Position numbers and translations under genes: made by a program
Notes under the pieces: generated by a model
What the model saw: only the letters and a program-made list of their open reading frames with translations
Told to the model about the DNA's origin: nothing
Database searches by the model: none
Assembly: GCF_026107645.2 (NCBI RefSeq)
Contig: NZ_JAPCHV010000002.1
Coordinates: 248,001-312,000 of the forward strand
Origin: Flavobacterium sp. MFBS3-15
Lineage (GTDB): Bacteria > Bacteroidota > Bacteroidia > Flavobacteriales > Flavobacteriaceae
Length of the DNA stretch: 64,000 nucleotides
Direction: 5' to 3'
Shown: piece after piece, positions 7,967 through 15,894 of the stretch
Position numbering within the stretch: position 1 is the stretch's first letter
Layout of the letters: every line of letters begins with the position of its first letter

Positions 7967-8644
7967 TTATAATTCTATGTCTTCTCCAATAGCGATTAGC
8001 ATCAGGTCTTTGCCTTTGTTGAAAAATTTCCTGATGGCTTCCTCATGGTTGATCTTGATATATCCGAAAGTATCGTAGTGATAGCCAAGCACTTTGTCGC
8101 ACTCCACAAAATCGGAAGCAATGATGGCATCCTCAACATCCATGGTAAAGTTGGAACCGATAGGCAATATGGCAAGGTCGAGTTTGGTGCGCAACGGTAT
8201 CAGCTTCATGTCGTAAGTAAGCGCCGTATCGCCGGCAATGTAAATATTCTTGTGTTCGCCCTCAATCACGAAACCGCCCTGGTTGCCGCCATAAGTCCCA
8301 TCCGGAAATGAGCTTGAGTGCACTGCATTCACATACTTCACTTTCCCGAAGTCGAACTGCCAGCTGCCGCCGTGGTTCATCGGGTGCGTATTAAAACCTT
8401 TCTGTTCGTAATATCCGGCAATCTCGGCATTGGAAACTATCGTTGCGCCTGTATTGTTTGCAATAGCCTCTACATCCAGAATGTGGTCGCCGTGGGCGTG
8501 GGTGATCAGTATGTAATCCGCTTTCAGCTGCATGATGTCGATGTGCGAAGCCAGTTCATTGGCCGAAATGTACGGGTCTACGATGATGTTTTTGCCCCCT
8601 ACCTCAATCCCGAGGCTGGCGTGGCCGTAATAGGTAATTTTCAT
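7967..8644 (-). CDS. UPF0173 metal-dependent hydrolase (metallo-beta-lactamase fold)
   Basis: This 225-residue protein opens with MKITYYGHASLGIEVGGKNI, the hallmark start of the UPF0173 family, and carries the metal-binding motif THAHGDH at residues 48-54. Further conserved pieces are VHSSSFPDGTYGGNQGGF and YIAGDTALTYDMKLI, which provide the later metal ligands. The family has a di-metal hydrolase fold and acts in the cytoplasm; its substrate is not established. It sits between menC and menA on the same strand, but the flanking spacers both hold foldback repeats, so co-transcription is uncertain. Fold is firm, reaction unknown. Confidence 0.9.
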   Translation of the reverse strand: MKITYYGHASLGIEVGGKNIIVDPYISANELASHIDIMQLKADYILITHAHGDHILDVEAIANNTGATIVSNAEIAGYYEQKGFNTHPMNHGGSWQFDFGKVKYVNAVHSSSFPDGTYGGNQGGFVIEGEHKNIYIAGDTALTYDMKLIPLRTKLDLAILPIGSNFTMDVEDAIIASDFVECDKVLGYHYDTFGYIKINHEEAIRKFFNKGKDLMLIAIGEDIEL

Positions 8645-8649
8645 TTTTT

Positions 8650-8748
8650 AGTTTATTTGTTGATATGTTTATAAATTGATTCGGTTATTTGTTGGTCGTT
8701 GGTAACGTCTTTGGCAAATAACCAAATCAACGCATCAACAAATAAACT
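8650..8748. repeat. Nested inverted repeat between menA and the UPF0173 gene
   Basis: Perfect 15-bp outer arms (AGTTTATTTGTTGAT at 8650-8664, complement at 8734-8748) enclose a second pair, GATTCGGTTATTTG (8678-8691) and CAAATAACCAAATC (8716-8729), with one mismatch. The inner word CAAATAACCAAATC recurs at 9684-9700 (reversed) and 29140-29156. Confidence 0.8.
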
Positions 8749-8752
8749 TCTT

Positions 8753-9655
8753 TTAAAACTGCAGTACTATACAAAGCAGCACCGACAGGAAAAATGTACC
8801 CAACGCTACCTTTTTCAGTTCCGGGTCCAGGTCGCGCGGCACGGTATTTTTCGCTACAGTCCTCAAATGCAGGACGAACGGTACATACGAAAGTAAGAAT
8901 AAATACTGTACCGGACTGAAATTGCTGAGGATGGCAAAGGCGAGCGTTAGGCTCAATGCCGTGATGATGACTGCGAAATGGTACACCTTAGCGTTCTTGG
9001 CACCCATTTGCACTACCAGCGTGTTTTTGCCCGATAGCGCATCCGAAACCTGGTCGCGCATGTTGTTCAGGTTAAGCACCGCAACGCTTAGCAGCCCTAT
9101 GGAAATGGCAGGGAGTATCACAAGGGTGTCGACTTCTTTGGCAAACAAAAAGTAGCAGCCTATGACGCTTACAAGTCCGAAGAAGATGAATACGAATACA
9201 TCGCCCAATCCCCTGTAGCCGTATGCGGAGCTGCCTACTGTATACTTAATGGCGGCGGCAATGGCGGCCAGCCCCAAAAAGAAAAAAAACAGGGAGTAGG
9301 TAAAATTTTCCTTTCCAAAGGACAGGTAAATCAAAATTACAGCGGCAGCCAGTGTGAGCAGTGACGTAATGATGATGCCTTTTTTCATGGCGCTTACGGT
9401 AATGGCCCCGCTTTGTATGGCGCGCTGCGGCCCGATGCGGTTCTCGTTATCGGTGCCTTTTACGCCATCGCCGTAGTCATTGGCAAAATTGGATAAAACC
9501 TGAAGCCCCAACGTTGTTACCAATGCAAAACTCAGTATGCCCCAATTGATGAAATCCTGTGAGTAGGCATAAAAGCTCCCCACCAATATCCCTGAAACCG
9601 ACAGCGGCAGTGTCCTTAAACGTGCGGCCTGCAGCCATGCTTTTATGTTTGACAT
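8753..9655 (-). CDS. menA: 1,4-dihydroxy-2-naphthoate polyprenyltransferase (MenA)
   Basis: This 300-residue UbiA-family membrane protein attaches the polyprenyl chain to dihydroxynaphthoate, the membrane step of menaquinone synthesis. The first aspartate motif is NFANDYGDGVKGTD (residues 56-69) and the second region reads NNMRDQVSDALSGKNTLVVQ. There are about eight hydrophobic helices. The GIKGTD-like D/G pattern is the MenA signature rather than that of UbiA proper. It lies downstream of two PH-domain membrane protein genes and menB on the same strand. The start MSNIKAWLQAARLRTLPLS is the usual MenA N-terminus. Confidence 0.94.
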   Translation of the reverse strand: MSNIKAWLQAARLRTLPLSVSGILVGSFYAYSQDFINWGILSFALVTTLGLQVLSNFANDYGDGVKGTDNENRIGPQRAIQSGAITVSAMKKGIIITSLLTLAAAVILIYLSFGKENFTYSLFFFFLGLAAIAAAIKYTVGSSAYGYRGLGDVFVFIFFGLVSVIGCYFLFAKEVDTLVILPAISIGLLSVAVLNLNNMRDQVSDALSGKNTLVVQMGAKNAKVYHFAVIITALSLTLAFAILSNFSPVQYLFLLSYVPFVLHLRTVAKNTVPRDLDPELKKVALGTFFLSVLLCIVLQF

Positions 9656-9667
9656 TCTTTAAAATCT

Positions 9668-9700
9668 GTTTATTTGTGGATTCGTGGATTTGGTTATTTG
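9668..9700. repeat. Dispersed GTTTATTTGTGGATTTGGTTATTTG-type word
   Basis: This stretch upstream of menA carries, reversed, a 17-base word identical to 29140-29156 (GTGGATTTGGTTATTTG here) and closely related to the inner arm at 8678-8729. A second word, ATCTGAA, is repeated in tandem at about 9757-9786, and resembling words occur at about 43583-43604 and 61811-61835. Confidence 0.55.
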
Positions 9701-9790
9701 TACCTCTGATAATCCAAAAATCTAATATCAAAAAAGTCTATGTTTAATCGTGGCCAATCTGAAATCTGAAATCAAAAATCTGAAATGGCC

Positions 9791-11296
9791 TTACATCCAG
9801 TGCTTCTCCGTTGTCTCCACCTGGTACAGCCAGTAATTGGCCAGCTGCTTCAGGCGGGTATAATTGGCCAGTCCGAAAGAGATGGTTCCCCCGGCGGTGT
9901 GCAGCGAAACGATGCCTACATCCGAACCTTTTTGCCAGAAATACTGCGTGAGTGAAACGGTATGTATCTTGTGCGGCTCGAGGAAATCGTTGTCAATGTC
10001 CCATGCCCCGCCCTGCTTTATGATGAAATCATCGTTTACGAAAAGCCTGCTGTTCCTGAACCCGAAATAAATGACAGCCATGACAAACAGCGCATATACC
10101 GGAATTATAAGGATGATGTTATATAACTCCGGCTCGTATTTATATGCCGACCAAAAGTAAACGCTCAACGGAAGGACCAGCCAGAAAAACGCAGGGAAGA
10201 TCATCTTCCTGAAATTGGGCTTGAGCATAACGCCTTTCTCGGGTATCCCGCCAAAGATGAATTGCAGGAGTATGTCCTTTTCCCGTTCGTCACAGCCGGG
10301 TATTTCTATGGCCGTTTTTTTCTGTTCCTTGGCGCTGGCCTCCATATTGCTGGCCTGGCGGATGTGCAGGTCGCGTATGTTGAGCTTCTTTTGGAAGAAG
10401 TTGCGAGTGACCCTTACAATCTGTACTTTTTCAGGCTTTAGAATGGTGCTTTTGGTATTGATGAGGCCGTACGACAGTAACAACGAACCGTCCTGTTTTG
10501 TAATGCGATAGCCAAAGAATTTGATGATTGTGCGGGCCAGGTTAACGACCAATATCAGCGCCATAACCCCCACAATTATGAAAGTAAGGAACTTAAGCAC
10601 CATCTCGGCGGTAATGTATTCATCAACCGAAAAATCATACCCGGAGTATTCTAAAAACTCGTCAATGTGCTGCGATGTGGTAATGACAAATGCCAGCAAC
10701 AGCGCAAATGTACGTGCGTAATTCGATGTGACTCCTGCTTTCAAGAGACTAAGCAGGCTAATTTCAATAAACGACTGCCTCTTGTCCACAGCATCGTGCA
10801 TCTGCGTCTCTTCGGTAAAATCTCTCTTTAAAACGCTGCCTGTATGAAGGCGGGCTTTGAGTGCAATTGCCAAATCGTGCGGTATTGCCTTTATCGAAAC
10901 TTCCTGCTTACCGGTTCCTGCGGTATCTACTTCCAGAGCATGAACCCCAATGAGCCTTTGCACAAGGGATTGGTTAATGTTCACCTGCTGTATCTTGTCT
11001 AATGGGATAGCCAGCCTGCTTTTGTTGATGATACCGTCTTTTACAATGAATTCCTGGTTCTCCTCGTCAAGGTAAAAGGTGAAATTCAGGTATTTCAAGT
11101 AGGCAATGACCGCTATGAAAACGAAAAACACCCCCGAGCCGATAAGCAGGTAAAGCTTATTTATCTCCTGGAACTTGAAGAGCATCCCAAGCAATATCGG
11201 CCAAAGCGCGCGAGCCATCTTTTGCAGGGTATTGCCAAACATTACCACTACCCCAACGAGCGACTGCCTTTGCGGGCGGCTGAAATCATTGTTCAT
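9791..11296 (-). CDS. PH-domain (YdbT-like) membrane protein
   Basis: This 501-residue membrane protein has several helices: a pair near the N-terminus (about 25-70), others around 190-260, and another pair near 365-410. These alternate with bacterial PH domains (bPH2, formerly DUF304) at about 70-150, 265-340 and 425-490. The layout matches YdbT of Bacillus, whose partner is the adjacent YdbS. YdbS/YdbT proteins have been linked to protection against antimicrobial compounds in Bacillus; the mechanism is not known and transfer to this organism is inference. It overlaps the ydbS-like gene by 11 bases, indicating translational coupling. Confidence 0.87.
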   Translation of the reverse strand: MNNDFSRPQRQSLVGVVVMFGNTLQKMARALWPILLGMLFKFQEINKLYLLIGSGVFFVFIAVIAYLKYLNFTFYLDEENQEFIVKDGIINKSRLAIPLDKIQQVNINQSLVQRLIGVHALEVDTAGTGKQEVSIKAIPHDLAIALKARLHTGSVLKRDFTEETQMHDAVDKRQSFIEISLLSLLKAGVTSNYARTFALLLAFVITTSQHIDEFLEYSGYDFSVDEYITAEMVLKFLTFIIVGVMALILVVNLARTIIKFFGYRITKQDGSLLLSYGLINTKSTILKPEKVQIVRVTRNFFQKKLNIRDLHIRQASNMEASAKEQKKTAIEIPGCDEREKDILLQFIFGGIPEKGVMLKPNFRKMIFPAFFWLVLPLSVYFWSAYKYEPELYNIILIIPVYALFVMAVIYFGFRNSRLFVNDDFIIKQGGAWDIDNDFLEPHKIHTVSLTQYFWQKGSDVGIVSLHTAGGTISFGLANYTRLKQLANYWLYQVETTEKHWM

Positions 11297-11813
11297 CGGC
11301 TTCCTCTTTTAGGATCTTGCCCATCAGCAATTGCTTGATGCGTTCGGCCTGGTCTTTGTCTATCCCCGGTATCTGGATGTCGCTCTTTTGTCCGCCTGCT
11401 GTGAAAATATCCACCTCGGCAAGGCCCAGCCTCCGCGAAAGCCAGCCTTCTTCGATAGCCACGTGCTGCACACGGTTATAAGGGATTATCGTTGTGGTCA
11501 GCGCTATGGCACCGCTACGGTATATCACATCGTGCTTACGGAATGCAAAGCCGCTATTCCTGAAGCGTACCGTGGCAATGACTATCGTGAGCAGCAATAT
11601 GGCAGTATAGGCAATGGCAACATAGAGCCAGTACGGCTGCAATTCTTCAATAAAGTAGAAACCCGCACCGCATACCATGGCAATGATCCCAAAAGTGATG
11701 CCGATATTCAAACGTATAACGTTGATATATGAGGGCTGTAAAGGCGTAAGCTCCACATCCTCAAAGCGTGGCAACGAAGCGGTGTCTATGGTTTCGTTTG
11801 TAAAATCTTCCAT
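11286..11813 (-). CDS. PH-domain (YdbS-like) membrane protein
   Basis: A 175-residue protein with two adjacent transmembrane helices (about residues 33-80) and one bPH2 domain (about 85-165, including YNRVQHVAIEEGWLSRRLGL and VDIFTAGGQKSDIQIPGI). This is the small partner of the YdbS/YdbT pair; the larger partner begins within its last codons (11-base overlap). The pair sits between menB and menA. Because menaquinone enzymes and these proteins share a strand, they might share a transcript, but a repeat-bearing spacer separates this gene from menB. Family assignment is sound, role unknown. Confidence 0.87.
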   Translation of the reverse strand: MEDFTNETIDTASLPRFEDVELTPLQPSYINVIRLNIGITFGIIAMVCGAGFYFIEELQPYWLYVAIAYTAILLLTIVIATVRFRNSGFAFRKHDVIYRSGAIALTTTIIPYNRVQHVAIEEGWLSRRLGLAEVDIFTAGGQKSDIQIPGIDKDQAERIKQLLMGKILKEEADEQ

Positions 11814-11823
11814 TATTCAGTTA

Positions 11824-11913
11824 AGGGTTTGGAGTTTAGGGTTCAGGGTTTGGCGCGGCGAATTCAGGGTACTAAAAGGCAACCCGGAACTCAAAACCCA
11901 AAACCCGGAACTT
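11824..11913. repeat. Foldback of GGGTTT / AAACCC words
   Basis: Words such as AAGGGTTTGGAGTTTAGGG and TTCAGGGTTTGG in the left half face CCGGAACTCAAAACCC and AAAACCCGGAACTTTTT in the right half. It fills the 101-base spacer between menB and the YdbS-like gene. Similar words (GTTCCGGGTTCAGTG) appear at about 62846-62876. Confidence 0.6.
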
Positions 11914-11914
11914 T

Positions 11915-12757
11915 TTACGGTATCCATTTTACATCCTTAAAGTTAGGCTTCCTCTTTTCAAGAAACGCATCACGGCCTTCTTTGGCTTCTTCGGTCATAT
12001 AGGTAAGGCGGGTAGCTTCACCGGCAAATACCTGCTGGCCCACCATGCCGTCGTCGGTAAGGTTAAAGGCGAATTTGAGCATCTTGATGGATGTCGGCGA
12101 CTTGGCCAGTATTTCCTGTGCCCATTCGTAGGCGGTGTCTTCAAGTTCGGCGTGGGGTATAACGGCATTGACCATTCCCATTTCATAAGCATCCTGTGCT
12201 GAGTAATTGCGCCCCAGGAAGAATATCTCGCGTGCCCTCTTCTGCCCTACCATCTTGGCAAGGTAAGCAGAGCCGTACCCGCCATCAAAACTGGTCACGT
12301 CGGCATCGGTTTGCTTGAAGATGGCGTGTTCCTTGCTGGCAAGGGTAAGATCGCACACCACGTGCAGGCTGTGCCCACCTCCCACGGCCCAACCGGGAAC
12401 CACGGCAATAACCACCTTCGGCATAAAACGGATAAGCCTTTGCACCTCGAGGATATTGAGCCTGTGCATGCCGTCATCGCCCACATAGCCCTGCTGGCCG
12501 CGTGCCTTTTGGTCGCCCCCGCTACAGAAAGAATATACACCATCTTTAGACGATGGCCCTTCGGCAGAAAGCAGCACCACACCTATAGAGGTATCTTCAC
12601 GTGCATCAATGAATGCTTCGAAAAGCTCGGCTGTGGTCCTCGGACGGAAGGCATTGCGCACATCCGGCCTGTTGAAAGCGATACGGGCTACACCGTTACA
12701 CTTTTTATAGGTTATATCTTCAAATTCCTTTACGGTTTTCCAGTTTATCTTGTTCAT
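11915..12757 (-). CDS. menB: 1,4-dihydroxy-2-naphthoyl-CoA synthase (MenB)
   Basis: This 280-residue crotonase-fold enzyme closes the second ring of o-succinylbenzoyl-CoA in menaquinone synthesis. Visible motifs are FCSGGDQKARGQQGYVG, VVPGWAVGGGHSLHVVCDL and the active-site stretch FKQTDADVTSFDGGYGS. The aspartate after QT, instead of the glycine of the E. coli type, marks it as the bicarbonate-independent class, as in Mycobacterium tuberculosis MenB. The C-terminus (FLEKRKPNFKDVKWIP) is typical. It is the first gene of the block running towards menA and menC. Menaquinone genes menE and menF are not in the window. Confidence 0.95.
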   Translation of the reverse strand: MNKINWKTVKEFEDITYKKCNGVARIAFNRPDVRNAFRPRTTAELFEAFIDAREDTSIGVVLLSAEGPSSKDGVYSFCSGGDQKARGQQGYVGDDGMHRLNILEVQRLIRFMPKVVIAVVPGWAVGGGHSLHVVCDLTLASKEHAIFKQTDADVTSFDGGYGSAYLAKMVGQKRAREIFFLGRNYSAQDAYEMGMVNAVIPHAELEDTAYEWAQEILAKSPTSIKMLKFAFNLTDDGMVGQQVFAGEATRLTYMTEEAKEGRDAFLEKRKPNFKDVKWIP

Positions 12758-12954
12758 CAGAAATAGTTATTTCCCGTAAAAATAAGGCATTTTTTGCATT
12801 CGTCAATAAAAATTCCAATGGCGATTCGTGCGTCGGGGAAACATTGCAGCCATAAATAATTTGATTTCAAAACTTTATCCCTCCCGCGAGGAATTATTGC
12901 TGTTTTTAACTGTTAACCTTGACAAAAAAGACGCTTCAAAATACTTTGATTGCC

Positions 12955-12962
12955 TATATTTG
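12955..12962 (+). promoter_or_regulatory. Bacteroidetes -7 box (TATATTTG) for the serine hydrolase gene
   Basis: TATATTTG matches the Bacteroidetes -7 consensus TAnnTTTG exactly and lies 20 bases before the ATG at 12983. I could not find a convincing -33 TTG at the usual spacing. Confidence 0.45.
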
Positions 12963-12982
12963 CGATTTGACGCTTTTAGAAA

Positions 12983-14161
12983 ATGAGATTTTTACGACCT
13001 TCACTATATATATTGCCTTTGCTGCTATTGTCTTCATGCAAAAAGGAAGACAAGCACATTGCCGAAAATACCCCTATAGAAATCGTTTCGCCTTTTCATG
13101 TTGATTTTAATGCCCTTAGCGATAAATACATCAAACAAAAAGGTAACAAAATAGAACATTTTTACAACAAAAACTGGCCTAAGGACGACCTGAGCGGTGG
13201 TTTCCTGATTGCCAAGAACGGTAAGGTACTTTTTGAAACTTACGGCGGGCTATCCAATAGGAAAGATAAAACAGAGATCACTGCCGATACGCCCATACAC
13301 ATTGCCTCGGTAAGTAAAGTGCTTACCGCCGCACTTGTACTAAAGCTGGTTGACGGGAAGCAACTGGAACTCGACCAGAAAGTTAACAGCATTTTGCCAG
13401 AGTTCCCGTATGAAGAGATCACGGTAAAAATGCTGCTCAACCACCGCAGCGGCCTTCCAAATTATGCCTACTTCAGCGATGACCGCGCGATTTGGGACCG
13501 CAGCATGCTCCACAACCAGGACATACTCAACCTGCTGGCACAGCATAAATTCAACCTGTATTTTAAGCCTGATAAAAAATTCGGGTATTGCAATACCAAC
13601 TATGCCATCCTCGCCCTGATCATTGAAAAGGTAACCGAAATGAACTACAGGGACGCTATGAAAAAGATGATCTTCGACCCGCTGGACATGAAGAACACCT
13701 TTGTTTTTGACTATGAAAAAGATAAGGACAAAGTAAGCCTGTCCTACAAAGGCAACGGAGTGCTGTATGGCTTCGATTTTCTTGACGATGTATATGGCGA
13801 TAAAAACATCTACTCCACCCCACGCGACCTCCTGAAATTCGACCTCGCCACCTACTCGGATAAATTCATCGACCCGAAGCTGAAAAAACAGGTATTCCAG
13901 GGCTATAGCTATGAGCACAAGGGCGTGAAGAATTATGGCTTGGGCATACGCCTGCACGAATGGGAAACCGGAGAAAAAGTATTTTACCACAACGGATGGT
14001 GGCATGGCAATACTTCATCCTACGTAACCTTAAAGCAGGATACTGTAACCATGATCGCGCTGTCCAACAAATTCTCCTACAAGCCTTATAAAACTTGGAA
14101 ACTGTCGCCCCTCTTTGGTAAGTACCCGATAAAGGAAGACAAAGACGATGCTCCTGAATAA
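12983..14161 (+). CDS. Serine hydrolase, beta-lactamase/penicillin-binding fold, lipoprotein
   Basis: The 392-residue product starts with a lipoprotein signal ending in LLLLSSC-KK, so it should be anchored to a membrane in the envelope. The catalytic pattern is complete: S109-V-S-K112 (SxxK), Y202-C-N204 (YxN) and an HxG-like YHNGWWHG near residue 333. This is the class C beta-lactamase-like serine hydrolase family, which includes D,D-peptidases, esterases and beta-lactamases; the true substrate cannot be read from sequence. It is monocistronic, with a terminator 7 bases after its stop. There is no sign that it is an acquired resistance gene. Confidence 0.88.
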   Translation: MRFLRPSLYILPLLLLSSCKKEDKHIAENTPIEIVSPFHVDFNALSDKYIKQKGNKIEHFYNKNWPKDDLSGGFLIAKNGKVLFETYGGLSNRKDKTEITADTPIHIASVSKVLTAALVLKLVDGKQLELDQKVNSILPEFPYEEITVKMLLNHRSGLPNYAYFSDDRAIWDRSMLHNQDILNLLAQHKFNLYFKPDKKFGYCNTNYAILALIIEKVTEMNYRDAMKKMIFDPLDMKNTFVFDYEKDKDKVSLSYKGNGVLYGFDFLDDVYGDKNIYSTPRDLLKFDLATYSDKFIDPKLKKQVFQGYSYEHKGVKNYGLGIRLHEWETGEKVFYHNGWWHGNTSSYVTLKQDTVTMIALSNKFSYKPYKTWKLSPLFGKYPIKEDKDDAPE

Positions 14162-14167
14162 AACAAC

Positions 14168-14199
14168 AAACCGCCTGAAAGTCATTTTTCAGGCGGTTT
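14168..14199. terminator. Bidirectional terminator between convergent genes
   Basis: AAACCGCCTGAAA pairs with TTTCAGGCGGTTT around a short loop between the serine hydrolase gene (stop 14161) and the convergent monooxygenase gene (stop 14221). A-rich and T-rich flanks on both sides would let it serve both strands. Confidence 0.85.
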
Positions 14200-14220
14200 G
14201 GTTTATAACACAAGCAGTAC

Positions 14221-15243
14221 TTAACGCCACCCCAACTCAGGGGCAACGTGTTCCAAAATAGCCGAAAGCACGTGTACATTGTAGTCCACACCCAAGGTAT
14301 TAGGGATGGTCAACAGCAATGTGTCGGCTTCCTTAATGGCCTCGTCTTCCGCAAGCTCTTTAATGAGCTTATCCGGCTCCGCAGCATAGCTCTTGCCAAA
14401 TATCGCACGCTTATCGCTTTCGATATAACCAAAACTATCCGCCGCCTTGCCCTGCTGCCCAAAATAGAACCTGTCCTGGTCGTTGACCAAAGCAAATATC
14501 GAACGGCTTACCGAAACCCTTGGCTCACGGGTATGGCCTGCCTTTTTCCAGGCTTCCTTATACAGGCGTATCTGTTCCGCCTGCTGGATGTGGAACGGCT
14601 TTCCACTCTCGTCAAACTTCAGGGTCGAGCTTTGCAAATGCATCCCGTTCTCCGCGGCCCACACTGCGGTAGCGTTCGATGCCGCTCCCCACCATATCCT
14701 GTCCCTCAGGCCTTCGGAATGTGGTTCCAGCCTTAGCAATCCCGGCGGGTTGGGGAACATTGGATACGGATTGGGCTGTGCAAACCCTTCGCCTTTCAGC
14801 CTTTCCAAAAATTCCAACGCCTTTTTACGGCCCATGTCGGCATCGTTTTCACCTTCGTCGGGTTCGTAGCCAAAATAGCGCCAGCCTTCGATCACCTGCT
14901 CCGGCGATCCGCGGCTGATACCCAGTTGTAAACGCCCTTCTGATATTAAGTCGGCCGCACCGGCATCTTCCACCATGTACAGCGGATTTTCATACCTCAT
15001 GTCAATCACACCCGTGCCAATCTCTATCTGCTTTGTTTTAGCGCCAATGGCCGAAAGCAGCGGAAAAGGCGATGCCAGCTGCCGTGCAAAATGGTGTACA
15101 CGGAAGTAAGCGCCGTCAATGCCGATCTCTTCGGCGGCTACAGCCAGGTCGATGGACTGTAGCAGCGTATCGGCAGCCGTACGTGTTTGGTAGGAAGGAT
15201 GCTCTGCCCAATGGCCAAACGATAAAAATCCTATTTTTTTCAT
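14221..15243 (-). CDS. LLM-class flavin-dependent monooxygenase
   Basis: A luciferase-like (bacterial luciferase fold) protein of 340 residues when started at the ATG at 15243 (MKKIGFLSFGHWAEH). I prefer this to the ATG at 15270 because an AAAGGAAA ribosome-binding-like run lies just before it and family members begin with this strand. Motifs include DGAYFRVHHFA, IEIGTGVIDMRYENPLYM and RLQLGISRGSPEQVI, all typical of the flavin-binding barrel. Such enzymes use reduced FMN and oxygen to oxidise small molecules; the substrate is unknown. The upstream spacer holds an inverted repeat (15285-15420). Confidence 0.85.
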   Translation of the reverse strand: MKKIGFLSFGHWAEHPSYQTRTAADTLLQSIDLAVAAEEIGIDGAYFRVHHFARQLASPFPLLSAIGAKTKQIEIGTGVIDMRYENPLYMVEDAGAADLISEGRLQLGISRGSPEQVIEGWRYFGYEPDEGENDADMGRKKALEFLERLKGEGFAQPNPYPMFPNPPGLLRLEPHSEGLRDRIWWGAASNATAVWAAENGMHLQSSTLKFDESGKPFHIQQAEQIRLYKEAWKKAGHTREPRVSVSRSIFALVNDQDRFYFGQQGKAADSFGYIESDKRAIFGKSYAAEPDKLIKELAEDEAIKEADTLLLTIPNTLGVDYNVHVLSAILEHVAPELGWR

Positions 15244-15284
15244 AGGTTTCCTTTCTGATTTATAATTCAACAGTATAAAAATTC

Positions 15285-15420
15285 ATTTAACCACATAGTA
15301 ACATAGGTTTTATAGCTTTTTAAATCCCTAAAGCAGATCCAGCGAAACATAGTGAAGCGAAGCTTCAGCTCTGTGTAACTCATTACAACCTATAAATGCT
15401 ATGTATCTATGTGGTTAAAT
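15285..15420. repeat. Inverted repeat, 14-bp arms (ATTTAACCACATAG)
   Basis: ATTTAACCACATAG (15285-15298) and CTATGTGGTTAAAT (15407-15420) are perfect arms around about 108 bases that also contain ACATAG and TATAAATGCTATG inner words. The same AACCACATA...TATGTGGTT arms recur at 31212-31381. Confidence 0.8.
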
Positions 15421-15443
15421 AGTAGACTGTAACTAAAAACTCA

Positions 15444-15785
15444 TTACTCCCCAATAATTACCCGGCGGTGCTTCACTCCCCAGGCTGCAAGGTCGTTAAT
15501 GAGGCTTCGCAATGACCAGCCATACTCTGTCAGGTTGTAGTGTACCGATACCGGCTGTGTATCCAAAACCGTGCGTTTAATGAGCTTGTTCTGCTCCAAC
15601 TCTTTGAGCTCCTTGCTGAGCTGCTTGTTTGAAATGCCGTTCAGGTCGTTAAGGATGTCCGAAAACCTCCTTTGGTTATAATAACACATGGTCGATATGA
15701 TGGATATCTTCCACTTCCCTCCCAGCACATCCATCGTATCATGTATCGCCATGATCTCTTTTTTATGGCATACGTTCTCTGTCAT
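15444..15785 (-). CDS. HxlR-family transcriptional regulator
   Basis: A 113-residue winged-helix regulator with the HxlR signature: an N-terminal cysteine (C6, in ENVCHKKE), LGGKWKISIISTM, RRFSDILNDLNGISNKQLSKELK and LIKRTVLDTQPVSVHYNLTEYG. In relatives such as YodB the N-terminal cysteine senses quinones, aldehydes or disulphide stress. It is divergent from an SDR oxidoreductase gene, with a 109-base spacer packed with GTTAC words that look like its operator. I infer that it represses the SDR gene and itself and is released by an electrophile or oxidant. Confidence 0.9.
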   Translation of the reverse strand: MTENVCHKKEIMAIHDTMDVLGGKWKISIISTMCYYNQRRFSDILNDLNGISNKQLSKELKELEQNKLIKRTVLDTQPVSVHYNLTEYGWSLRSLINDLAAWGVKHRRVIIGE

Positions 15786-15787
15786 AA

Positions 15788-15835
15788 GTTACCTTGTTAC
15801 TCAAAAGTTACTGTTACTTTTAGTAACAAAGTTAC
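15788..15835. promoter_or_regulatory. Candidate HxlR operator: six GTTAC/GTAAC half-sites
   Basis: GTTAC occurs at 15788, 15796, 15807, 15813 and 15831, and GTAAC at 15823. The 15813-15827 pair forms the perfect dyad GTTAC-TTTTA-GTAAC. All six lie in 48 bases between the divergent HxlR and SDR genes, just upstream of the SDR -7 box. Confidence 0.65.
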
Positions 15836-15855
15836 AATAATTAATTAACCTGTAC

Positions 15856-15863
15856 TAATTTTG
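15856..15863 (+). promoter_or_regulatory. Bacteroidetes -7 box (TAATTTTG) for the SDR gene
   Basis: TAATTTTG fits the TAnnTTTG consensus, 31 bases before the SDR start codon. The candidate -33 region coincides with the last GTTAC half-site (15831-15835), so a bound HxlR protein would block it. Confidence 0.5.
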
Positions 15864-15894
15864 CTGTGTAATAAAATTAAAACCTAATAGTAAA

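Noticed and set aside
12983..14161. An acquired beta-lactamase
   Set aside because: The protein belongs to a broad serine-hydrolase group with many non-lactamase members, has normal codon use and no mobile element nearby.
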